A stretch of DNA of 64,000 bases from Metamycoplasma spumans ATCC 19526 (GTDB lineage Bacteria; Bacillota_I; Bacilli_A; Mycoplasmatales; Metamycoplasmataceae): the NCBI GenBank assembly GCA_000620005.1, contig JHVF01000003.1, positions 23,311 through 87,310 of the forward strand, given 5' to 3'. The position numbers and the translations under genes were made by a program. The notes below the pieces were generated by a model. It made no database searches and was not told the DNA's origin. It worked only from the letters and a program-made list of their open reading frames with translations. Shown here piece by piece: positions 1 to 8,460 of this stretch. Numbering within the stretch: position 1 is the stretch's first letter; every line of letters starts with the position of its first letter.

Positions 1-135
1 AGATAATGTTGTATCTTTTGTCTTATAAATTTTTTTACCTAATTTAAGCACTGCATAAAATAATTTAGCAATATCGTTTCTATATTTAAGTTTTATTTCA
101 TGTTCTTTCATAAAATCATCTATATATGTATTCAT
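1..135 (-). CDS. Hypothetical protein of the conjugative element, partial at the window edge
   Basis: The reading frame starts at an ATG at 133-135, preceded by an AAAGGA-like ribosome binding site, and runs off the left edge after 45 codons, so only the N terminus is visible. The start reads MNTYIDDFMKEHE and the rest is lysine-rich and soluble in character. I recognise no domain. It is the fifth gene downstream of the relaxase-like gene on the same strand, so it probably belongs to the same conjugative element. The roughly 100 bases between it and the next gene show no clear terminator, which fits one long transcript. Confidence 0.6.
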   Translation of the reverse strand, partial: MNTYIDDFMKEHEIKLKYRNDIAKLFYAVLKLGKKIYKTKDTTLS

Positions 136-237
136 TTGATTTCCTTTTGTTTTTATGCGTTTTAAGAGCCAGTTTTTACTTTGGTAGCATAAACTATCAT
201 TTTTTTATTTTCGCCCGTTTAATAGCCTCAAAACATA

Positions 238-393
238 TTAAATAGCGCAATTATTTAAAATAGCAATTAGATCATTATCATTTTGGTTTAAAAACACCTT
301 ATATTCTTCTCCATCTCATTCAAAAACATCATTAATACCATAAATATCTAATTCTTTTATGTTTCTTATTTTTCTATTAATTACTATTTTCAT
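238..393 (-). CDS. Small hypothetical protein (51 aa), paralogue of the 57-aa protein at 1335-1508
   Basis: ATG at 391-393, TAA at 238-240, one UGA read as Trp (in FEWDGEEY). The protein starts MKIVINRKIRNIKELDIY and then has an acidic stretch ending in a short loop. The 57-residue protein at 1335-1508 has the same layout: MKI start, a KELDIY motif, a V-F-(Y/E) step and a final L-I-A-L/I segment. The two flank the 312-residue gene, so the pattern looks like an ancient duplication. The start lies 2 nt after the stop of the preceding gene (396-1334), which suggests coupled translation. The function is unknown. Confidence 0.6.
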
Positions 394-395
394 AT

Positions 396-1334
396 TTATA
401 TTTCCATTTCTAATTCGATATTATGCTTATGAATTTCTTGTTCTGGTAAAAATTTTTCTAATCCTAAATCTTTTATTGCTTTATTGCTTATATTAACCGA
501 ATCAACTATCATGTTTGCTACTTGACTTTCATTAGTATTCAATAATAATGATTCTTTTTCACTTCACGGTATTTTAAATTTATTACCTGCATATAAACCT
601 AATTTTTCGACAACTAAAAACCCACTAAGTCTTCTAACAAAATCATATTTTTCAGCTTCATAGTTTGTTTCTCTTCAACTTCATTCGCCAATTGTGCTAT
701 CTATCATATAAACAATTCTGCTTTCATCGATAATATTGTTCTTATCAAAGTCAAATTTATATTTTTTTGTTTTGGCATTATGGTTTAACTTATTTAAAAT
801 ATGTTCTCCTAATAGCTGTATCGAGTTTTCAGCTCTTTCATAAAACGAAACATTATAATTGCCCCATTTATTGCTTAATGTTTCTGGGTATTTTTCATAT
901 TTCAATGTGGTTTGCGATATATCATACGCTTCAATTTCTTTAAAATAGTAATCTTTGTTTTCTAGTCCGTCTTTTAAAACTTCATCGATTATTGTGTTAT
1001 TAAACAAAACTATACTCTCAACTTTGATTGGTCTTTCATTTGCCTTAATATCAACCCCGTATTCTTCTTTTCAAAATTTTTTACTTTGAATAAAACTAAC
1101 ATTTTCATTTTGCAAATAAATTCGTATCCTATTTTTTATTTCAGTATTGTTTAACAATATATCTTGTTTTACTTTATTCTTTTTGGGCTTGCTAGATATA
1201 AATTGTGCTTTAAGCATAAATCATTTATTTTCATCTATTAAAAGATACTTTAACTTATCTTTATACTTGGATCAAATTGTTTCATCTCTTCCGGTTTTTT
1301 CTAAATGTATGTGTTTTTTACGTTCTCAATCCAT
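396..1334 (-). CDS. Hypothetical protein of the conjugative element (312 aa)
   Basis: ATG at 1332-1334 follows directly on the TAA of the upstream 57-aa gene (TAAATG), so the two are probably translationally coupled. The frame stays open to TAA at 396-398 when UGA is read as Trp (for example in the MDWERKKH start and in GEWSWRET). The protein is soluble and rich in Lys, Asn and Glu, with no signal peptide or membrane span. I see no motif that identifies a function. Its place directly downstream of TraG, in the same direction, makes it an accessory gene of the conjugation module. Confidence 0.65.
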
Positions 1335-1508
1335 TTATTTTTCCTCTTTTGTATTATTTAATATATCACTAGGTAAAGCGATTAATTCTCCGTTTTCGAA
1401 TGATGCTACAAAATATTTTTTATTTTCGTAATAAAATACATCTCCTGCATTATATATATCTAATTCTTTTAAATCTTTAATATTATTAATTCCTAATGCT
1501 ATTTTCAT
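1335..1508 (-). CDS. Small hypothetical protein (57 aa)
   Basis: ATG at 1506-1508 with a good AAGAGGAG ribosome binding site just upstream, TAA at 1335-1337. It lies 11 nt downstream of the TraG stop and abuts the next gene. The sequence starts MKIALGINNIKDLKELDIY and resembles the 51-aa protein at 238-393. It is a small globular or beta-rich protein, judging from alternating hydrophobic residues (VFYYENKKYFVA). Function unknown. The strong ribosome binding site and conserved sister copy argue that it is real. Confidence 0.6.
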   Translation of the reverse strand: MKIALGINNIKDLKELDIYNAGDVFYYENKKYFVASFENGELIALPSDILNNTKEEK

Positions 1509-1519
1509 TTTAACTCCTC

Positions 1520-3679
1520 TTAATTTTCCACATCTTCTTGTTTATCTTTAAAATAAAGCATATAAAATGGCTTAACTTTAATTAATAAAACTTTTAGGTT
1601 TTGTTTTTCATCGCTTGTTAAATTATTGTTTTTATTTAATAATTCCATTAATAACTCAAAATCCTCATTACTCAAAAATGCTTTTACAAAATCAACATTG
1701 CTTTTTATGTATTTAATCAAATCATTAATAGTAATTGGCTTTTCTTCATTTTTTATTGTTTCGACCATTTTATTTGTTTCTTCTACAATTTGACTATTGT
1801 TATTTTTGTTAAATTCTGTCTCAACTAATTCTTTATTGTTTAAATTTGAATTTTCAGAAATCTTAAAATCCATAAAATTAATCTCTCTAATCAAAACATC
1901 TTTCAAATTATTTTTTAAGTGTTCCGTACCGTCTTTTTGGTTATATTTTAAGTACTCATAAGCAAATTTAATATTTAATAGTAATGCTTTTTCTTGTTTT
2001 TGTAATATAAGGATTTGATTTTTTCTTAACTTTTGCAATTCAGCCATTTCGATTGCTTGTCTTTCTTGTGTTGAAGATGTTTCACTTTTTGTAGATGATC
2101 CAGTTGTTGTGGATGTTTTTTTATATTCTTCTTTTCCTATAAGTGAGCTTATTTCTTCTAATGTTTTTTGATTATTTATTCCACCTAAAAAAATCCATGA
2201 ATTAAATACATCTTTGATCGTTTTGCCAGCATCTTTATATTTATCTTCCAATTGCGTTAATGATTGTAATACGCATGCGAAAAATATTCCCCTGCCACGC
2301 CCTGCTGATAATTTTGTTTGCATACCTGGTATTGCTGGTAAATTGCCAAACTCATCTAAAAAGTAAAATAAATTACGATATAATTTTCCATTATCATTAT
2401 CTTCTGCTACATTAATTGCTTTTTGATATAGTTGTAAAATAAAGTTTATTGCAATTGAGCTTCTGGTTTCATCGTCCTCTGGTATTTTTATTAATACTGC
2501 AAATGGTTTTGATTTATTATTATCAAACAATTCATTTATCTTTATTTCATCAGTTAAAACTAAATTATTAATTCAACTTTCTTTAACATATGGTAAAACT
2601 GCCTGTGTTGAAAAACCTAAATGTCCCGCTAATTGTTTTTCCGGTAAATTAATATAGCTTAATAAAGAGTTTTTAATAGTAATAAATTCTTTTGATAAAT
2701 CTTGTCTGTCAAACAATTTATAAAATCATGCTCCATTTTTAAAAGTATTAATATCTAATAAACCTAAGAGATTATTAAAATTAAAATCTTCTTTTTTAAA
2801 ATCATCTTTAAAATAAAATCCCATTAATAACATAGCACAAATTAAGTTATAGAGTATTTCTATGCCGCCACGAGCTCAAAATTCCTCGCTATTACCTGCT
2901 AAATTCCATTTTTTAAGATTATAAACTAATATATCAATTTGTTTAAAAGCCTCATCAAAAGCCACCTTATTTTTATCCTTAAAACACAAATCTCAAATCG
3001 AACTAAATACATTAAAACCCATTGAATTTTTTAATTTAATTAGATCCAATACTTTTACACTATAACCATGATTTTTAAGTGGTTTAGCGAATATAGATGT
3101 AAGTTCTCCTTTTAGATCGGTTATAACCATATTAGGTTTTTTATCATCTTTAAGCATCATGTTATAAAAAATGCTAGGAATAATGATTTTTTGACTTTTA
3201 CCTGAACCTGTACCACCTAATATTAAAGTTTGATTTTCACTTAATATATAACCCTCTTTTAAATTAGCTTTAATAACTCAACCGCTATTTTCATTAAAGC
3301 CTTCTTTAAACGGTTTTTTAATACGATAATTCTCATCGAACTCTTTTTTATCGCCCAAATTTTTAACTTCGTTATACATTCATACCTTGCTATAATCATT
3401 ATTTTTAACTTTTACTCTTTTAAACAATTTCGGTATTACTCAATATATCAATATCATAAATAAATTAACAACTAAAAAGGCTGTAATTGTAATTCATCAG
3501 TAATTATTAAAAGATCTTCACATTACCTTTAAAATATTATTTTTAAAAGCTTCTTGTAATCTTTTATAGTTATCATATAAAAAATATCCTATAAATAAAA
3601 GCATTCACAAAGCTAGATTTACTAAAATAATGCTAATTACCTTAATCTTCTTGTTAAATCTTTTTTTATCATTATTCAT
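1520..3679 (-). CDS. traG: TraG/VirD4-type conjugation coupling ATPase (type IV secretion)
   Basis: 719 residues from ATG at 3677-3679 to TAA at 1520, open only with UGA as Trp. Two hydrophobic segments lie in the first 80 residues or so and anchor it in the membrane. The cytoplasmic part has a Walker A motif GGTGSGKS at residues 155-162 and a VirD4/TraG Walker B, FLDEFGNLPAIPGM, with the acidic pair near residue 442. In this family the protein is the pump that connects the relaxase-DNA complex to the secretion channel. Its start overlaps the stop of the relaxase-like gene by 8 nt, so the two are translationally coupled. It is equivalent to the TraG-like protein of mycoplasma integrative conjugative elements. 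The C-terminal 200 residues are low-complexity and hydrophilic. The other channel genes (TraE/VirB4-like) are not in the window and presumably lie to the left. Confidence 0.9.
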
Positions 3680-4958
3680 ATTCTAATCCCTCTTCTCTTT
3701 CTAAATGTTTAGAATATTGTTTTAATGCTTTTATTCTTGCTTCCAATTCCCTTTTTTCGTTTTCGAATTTTATTTTTTTAATTTCTCATTTGTATTTAGT
3801 ATTAAAAATATTTTTTGATTTCAAATAATTAGCATTAGGTAAATAATTTATATAGCCAACATTACTTAGTTTGTTTCTTTCAAATTCCTTTAATTTATTT
3901 AAAACCAAATTCCCTAAATTGATTTTTAGCTCTTTTCTTTCTTTCTCAATTAATTTATTCGCTTGCTCTTTTTCATATTTACGATTAAATTTATTATCAA
4001 TCAACATAACTTGATTTTCGAATTCCGCATATTTATAAAATAAAGTATCCTCTTGTTTGATAATTTCCAAAACTAAACTATCAACAGCATTTTTAGATTT
4101 AGCATCCAACCTCGCATAATTTCATACATTACTATTTTTATTTTTTATTACTCCATTTACTAAATCATTAAGTTTAGAGCCCTTTAAATCAATAGACTTA
4201 AAATCTTGTTTAACATCAACTTTTAAATTTCTCAATTCACCAACTGCTTCATAATAACTTTTATATCTTTCTTTTTCTAAAATCTTATTAGTTATGATTG
4301 TTCCAAAAGTTTTAAATTCACCCAAAGGTATTAAACCATCTTTTTTAAATTGCAATTCTTTTGATGAAACATATTTTAATTTTGGTTCTTTTTCTCAAAA
4401 TGCTAAATGTATGTGAGGATTTTTCGTATTTGCGTGTATTGCGTATAAAACATTTAAATTATTTAAATTTAAATTATTTCTCGTAAAAAATGTATTTAAA
4501 TTTTCTTCTAGTAATTTTGAAATTTGTTTTGGTGTCATAACTCTTTTAGCAATACCTATTTCTCCAAAACTTAAATGTGTATCTCAAATATATTGATTTT
4601 CTTTAAGTTTAGAAAGCATATTTTTACCTTCATTTAATTCTATTGCCTCAAATTTTAAATTAACTGCATTAAAACTATACAAACCGCTTGATACATCATT
4701 TACATTATTTAATTTGTTAAATCCTTTTGTATGACTGTTAAATCAATTTAAGGCTTCTTCATCATTTTTAAATTCGGGCATTTCACCAATAAAATCAAAA
4801 CACGCTTCATCTCTTGTTATGTAATCTATATATTTACCGGTTTTAAAATAATTAATTGCTTTTTCTCCATACGCTTTTAATTTTTCTATTTTTGAAAATC
4901 TATCAACTGCCCTGACAAAACCAAAATTGTTATTTTGTTTAAAAATTACTTTGCTCAT
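3672..4958 (-). CDS. HUH-type relaxase-like protein (MobP-like) of the conjugative element
   Basis: 428 residues, ATG at 4956-4958, TAA at 3672-3674. Relaxases nick oriT and carry the strand through the coupling channel. Seen in the sequence: a Tyr-centred motif YITRDEA at residues 46-52, like the catalytic Tyr region of MobP relaxases, and a metal-binding three-His type motif HANTKNPHIH at residues 175-184. This has the form H-x-(D/N)-T-x-N-P-H-x-H known from MobP/MobV proteins. The C-terminal third is a Lys/Glu-rich helical region. Its start overlaps the stop of the SSB gene (TAATG) and its stop overlaps TraG, so SSB, relaxase and coupling protein form one coupled unit. I base the identification on these motifs and the context, not on a search. 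A pure RNA- or DNA-binding role without nicking cannot be excluded. Confidence 0.72.
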
Positions 4959-5590
4959 TAAATTTCTTCATTAAAAAACGAAATATCATTTTCAGGTTCA
5001 ACAACTTTTTTATTATTAACAATATAACTAACACCTTTGTCTATCAAAGTGTTTAAATCATCTTCAATGTTTAAATTTGTAAATGCTTCTTTAATTTCAT
5101 CAGCATCATAGTTAAAACTTTCCATAATTTGATAAAACTTACTCTCTTTTTCAACTAGATCGTTTGCAGAAAGATCATCTTTTTCATTTCAATCTAATTC
5201 AAAATTTTGTTCTCTATCTATTTCAACATTATTTTCTTTATTTAATGATTTTTCTTTATTTTCTTCTGTATTTATTTCAGCTTTAATTTCTTGTCTTTTT
5301 GGCGCACTTAAAAACAAAGTAGAAACAATAATGTCATACCTAAAACTAAAATTCTTATCTTCTATAACAAATTTCTCACTTCTCTTTTGAATTTTGCCAA
5401 TTACCAAAATATTAGGTTTTGTTTTTATATCTAACTTATCTAAAAATTCCGCATTTTCCTCAAACGCTAACAAATCAAAAAATTCACCACTTGCTAAAAT
5501 TGAAAACTTCAAATAACTTATATTTTTAGTACTCGTTTTTTTAATTTCACTTTTAGAGGTTAAAATACCTCTCAATTTAACTTCATTCAT
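4958..5590 (-). CDS. ssb: Single-stranded DNA-binding protein (SSB-like)
   Basis: 210 residues from ATG at 5588-5590 to TAA at 4958-4960. The first 105 residues look like an SSB OB fold: MNEVKLRGILTSKSEIK, then alternating beta strands (YLKFSILASGEFFDLLAFEE) and a VIGKIQKRSEKFVIEDK segment. A variable acidic Glu/Asn-rich linker follows, with a conserved-looking acidic C-terminal end (SFFNEEI) typical of SSB interaction tails. It binds the transferred or replicating single strand. Context supports an element-encoded copy: it is fused by a TAATG overlap to the relaxase-like gene. The chromosomal ssb is expected elsewhere. Confidence 0.75.
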
Positions 5591-5605
5591 TTTAAACTCC
5601 TAATA

Positions 5606-5938
5606 TTATTCTTTAACAATTCTATTTACAATAAGTCTACAATTGCCAAATACATAACCTGGCATGATATAACCCTGTAAATAACAAAAATCATTTTCTT
5701 TAAACATATCCCGTTTTGATAAATTAATAGCGATTTCATCAAAAACTGCAAACTCAAAAATATAAGGTTCGACTTTTAATGAAGTGCTACCAAATTCATC
5801 AACTTCAACTTTTAATGAAAGTTGTAAATGAAATACTTCCTTATCATCAATTATCGTCCTTTCTAATTCGCCTATTTTTAATATTTCACCTCGCAGAGCA
5901 AAAAAAGTCGGCTGATAAACAAATTCTCGTACATCCAT
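5606..5938 (-). CDS. Small beta-rich protein (110 aa), possible second OB-fold protein
   Basis: ATG at 5936-5938 with a GAGGTG ribosome binding site, TAA at 5606-5608, 15 nt upstream of ssb. It is the first gene of the operon that leads to ssb, relaxase and traG. The sequence alternates hydrophobic and polar residues (FHLQLSLKVEVDEFG, YIFEFAVFDEIAINL, FCYLQGYIMPGYVFG), as in OB-fold proteins, and ends in NCRLIVNRIVKE. I cannot assign it to a named family. A single-strand-binding or accessory role in DNA transfer is inferred only from fold pattern and position. Confidence 0.6.
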   Translation of the reverse strand: MDVREFVYQPTFFALRGEILKIGELERTIIDDKEVFHLQLSLKVEVDEFGSTSLKVEPYIFEFAVFDEIAINLSKRDMFKENDFCYLQGYIMPGYVFGNCRLIVNRIVKE

Positions 5939-6227
5939 AAATACACCTCACTAATAACACATACATACATTCACGCATAAAAAAACTTTTTAAGAGAATA
6001 TAAAAGGTTTAAATAGATATATTTATTAAGTTTGATATTTATACTTTATATATCCTCTTTATTACTTTTATCTTTGCAGTAGTTTTTTGCTCCATTTTTT
6101 AAATTTAAAAGCGAAAGGGTAATTTTAATATTAAAAATTTCTAAAAATCTTAAAAAACAGAATAGCAAAATTTTTACTACCGCAACATAGTAATTACTTT
6201 TTATATCCTCTTACACAACATGCGGTT
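5939..6227. repeat. Non-coding region with an 18-nt direct repeat and an inverted copy; candidate oriT, origin or operator region
   Basis: No supported gene lies here. The plus-strand 18-mer TACTTTATATATCCTCTT at 6042-6059 recurs at 6195-6212 with one difference. A related inverted copy (TAAGAGAATATAAAAGG) lies at 5991-6007. The copies sit upstream of the SSB-relaxase-traG operon and downstream of the gene at 6228-6929. Such an arrangement suits an origin of transfer, an origin of replication or operator sites for the operon promoter. No clear -35/-10 pair could be chosen with confidence among the many AT-rich possibilities. Confidence 0.5.
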
Positions 6228-6929
6228 TTAAAACTCGATATATCTTAAAGATCTTAAACCGACTTTTTTTGCTCACTTTGTTTCTAATGTGATTGCGCTT
6301 CTCCATAGACCAAAATACACTAAAACTAAAAGTAAAATAAATTTAGTTTTATATTTTGATACTTCTAAAAATTTATTAGTTATTAATAACTTTATTTTTT
6401 TAGAATCCGCTTTTTTTCAAAGAATTTTTTTGACGCTTATTAAAGCTTTGAAATTCCCTGTAAAAAATAGCATTCAATCTTCTAGGTTTTTAAAACTTAA
6501 ATAACGCATTTTGTTACCATTATTTTTTACAATGTTTTTTTTCAAAAAATAGTATTTGCCCTTAAGAATTATTAATCCTAATTTTTTAAGCTCATTTAAC
6601 CCATGTTTTAATCTATTTATAGATAAGCCAAAGCCGATCAAATCTCATAGTTTAAAGTTCTTAATTTTTAAAGCTTTTTTAACAATTAAAATAAGCATTA
6701 AAATTAAGCTAGCGTTTTGTTTTTTCTCTAGCATTTTAATAACTTCATAATTTAAGTTAATTTTAAAATTTCTAACAAGATTTAAAAACTTATCAAAATT
6801 AATTTTTAAATATTTTTTAATACTGCATAGTTTTTTAAAACTTTTAATTTTCTGATCTCTTAAAATTTCTTTTCGAGTTAAGTATTTACTTTCTTCCCTT
6901 AAAATTTGCAAATTATTAAATGCTCCCAT
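6228..6929 (-). CDS. Hypothetical protein with a possible winged-helix segment (233 aa), element-encoded
   Basis: ATG at 6927-6929 with a GAGGTAAT ribosome binding site; the frame reads through several UGA Trp codons to TAA at 6228-6230. It is very basic (Lys-rich) and mostly helical. Around residues 100-125 the pattern LSINRLKHGLNELKKLGLI followed by GKYYFLKKN resembles the recognition helix and wing of a winged helix-turn-helix protein. The position, first gene of the element next to a repeat-bearing non-coding region, would fit a replication initiator or regulator, but this is inference. There is no signal peptide. Confidence 0.55.
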
Positions 6930-7112
6930 ATTATTACCTCGCTAACAATTTTTTTATTTTGTAAAAAATTTTTCACACCCTGGTATAATATAGGTATCTA
7001 GTTATTGTATTATGCTTTTTTGGGCGTGATACTTTTTTTTACCTTAAATTGATTTAACTACAAAAAAAGTAGCTACTAACTAGCTACTAATTTTCTTTTT
7101 CAAGAGAGCACT
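6930..7112. other. Intergenic region that may hold one end of the conjugative element
   Basis: This stretch separates the element genes from the chromosomal lipoprotein gene. It holds a TATATTATAC box on the minus strand near 6980 that may drive the gene at 6228-6929, and a tandem 10-mer TAGCTACTAA at 7070-7079 and 7081-7090, followed by a T-rich run. The boundary of the element is likely here or just beyond, but no terminal inverted repeat could be confirmed because the other end lies outside the window. Confidence 0.35.
7070..7090. repeat. Tandem 10-bp repeat TAGCTACTAA (two copies)
   Basis: The 10-mer TAGCTACTAA occurs at 7070-7079 and again at 7081-7090, separated by a single C. It lies in the space between the conjugative element and the lipoprotein gene. 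It could be part of an attachment or end sequence, or a chance repeat in AT-rich DNA. Confidence 0.6.
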
Positions 7113-8348
7113 CTAAATTTTACAGCGACAAATTTTATAATTACCGATTTCGTTATATATTGCTATTTTATATATGCTTTTTTCTTTATTTTCGTCAAAT
7201 AAAATAATGTCATAATATTTCCCAAGGTATTTTAAATCGATATTTTCAACAGAAGAGATATTATTTATCTCAAAAGTATTTTTAGATAACTTTTTAGCGC
7301 TTAATTTATTTATCTTGACATCATCTAAATTAATATCAATTTGAATATTATCATTTTTATCAATTATACTTTGACCATAGAATTTAACATCAGTTACAAA
7401 TATTGATAAAAGTTGGTTTTGTGCATTTGTTGCTGGTTTTCATAACACTCTAATTCATTCTGTTTCAGTAGGTGCAAAATTAATAGTTTGAGCTGCAAAT
7501 GTGTCTTTTCATTTATGATGAGGTTTAAAAGGTGGAAAATCACTTTGTTTAACTTTATCTTGGTTTTTAACATTATTTCATGATAATCCATCATTAGAAA
7601 CTTGAATCAATATTTCATTTGGCATTTTAACTGGATTTCCCGTTTCTCTTGATACATAATTTAAAAATGTTATATCCATTTTAGAAACTAATTTAGGTCT
7701 ATTCCATTTAAAAATAAAAAATGTTTTTGCTCTTTTTTCATTAAAATCTTCTGAATTAAATCAAACTGACTGATTTGATTCAGAAGCATCACCCCGGTCT
7801 AATAACTTAGGTAATTTATTAATATGAATACCATATCAATAACGTTCATCTTTATTTAATTTAGATGTGTTAGGCGCTAATCCATCATCTAATAATTCTA
7901 GATCTTGATTATTATTATAATTTTCGTTTTTATAAAATATCAACTTAGCTTTTAATGATGGGTAATTTTCAATACTTCCATAAATTACTTTACTATTAAA
8001 AATCTGTATTTCATCATCTTCTATATCCCAAGATACATTAGCCGATATAAGTGTATTATTATCTAAAATCTCGACAGTTTTAGGCAAATTAAATTTGGCA
8101 TACAATTTATCTTTTGTTTTGATAATTTTAGTCAAAGCCATTAAGTTTGTTTTTTTAATATCGTTTAAATCTAAACTATTTAAACTAGCAAGAGAAAAAT
8201 TGGTCTTTTTTAAAAAAGCTGAGTTTTCAATATATTCATTTTCTTTTATTTCTTTTTCTTCAGTTTTGTTAATTTGTGAACAAGAAGCTAACGATATAGC
8301 TAATGGTGTTATAGTAATTGACGACAGAAAAATTTTTTTAAATTTCAC
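7113..8348 (-). CDS. Surface lipoprotein with a discoidin-like (F5/8 type C) domain
   Basis: 411 residues, ATG at 8346-8348, TAG at 7113-7115. The N terminus is a lipoprotein signal, MKFKKIFLSSITITPLAISLASC, with lipobox LASC (Cys around residue 23), so the mature protein is lipid-anchored outside the cell. Residues about 190-345 read like an F5/8 type C sugar-binding domain: ILIQVSNDGLSWNNV, then WIRVLWKP and a closing FVTDVKFYGQ strand. In that family the domain binds glycans or lipid head groups, so adhesion or presentation to host sugars is a reasonable inference. The remaining N-terminal part is unlike anything I recognise. It is a single gene downstream of the terminator at 8413-8453. 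Confidence 0.75.
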
Positions 8349-8412
8349 AATTACCTCCTTATGTTAATAAAGTGTTATAAAATTTTATCATTTTAAAATA
8401 AAAACTAATAAC

Positions 8413-8453
8413 AAAAATAACCAAATGAGCTAGGCCCATTTTGGTTATTTTTG
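8413..8453 (-). terminator. Rho-independent terminator after the giant surface-protein gene
   Basis: Near-symmetrical arms AAAATAACCAAA and TTTGGTTATTTT enclose a GC-containing loop (GGGCCTAGCTC on the minus strand). The arm is followed by a T run in the minus direction. It lies 8 nt past the stop of the 8461-15470 reading frame and could work in both directions. Confidence 0.75.
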
Positions 8454-8460
8454 ATATATA

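Noticed and set aside
6289..6750. Two plus-strand frames opposite the 233-residue element gene
   Set aside because: The minus-strand frame is longer, has a ribosome binding site and reads through UGA; the plus-strand frames have neither site nor family features.
7394..7594. 66-residue minus-strand frame inside the lipoprotein gene
   Set aside because: It is out of frame with the 411-residue lipoprotein, whose discoidin-like domain covers this segment.
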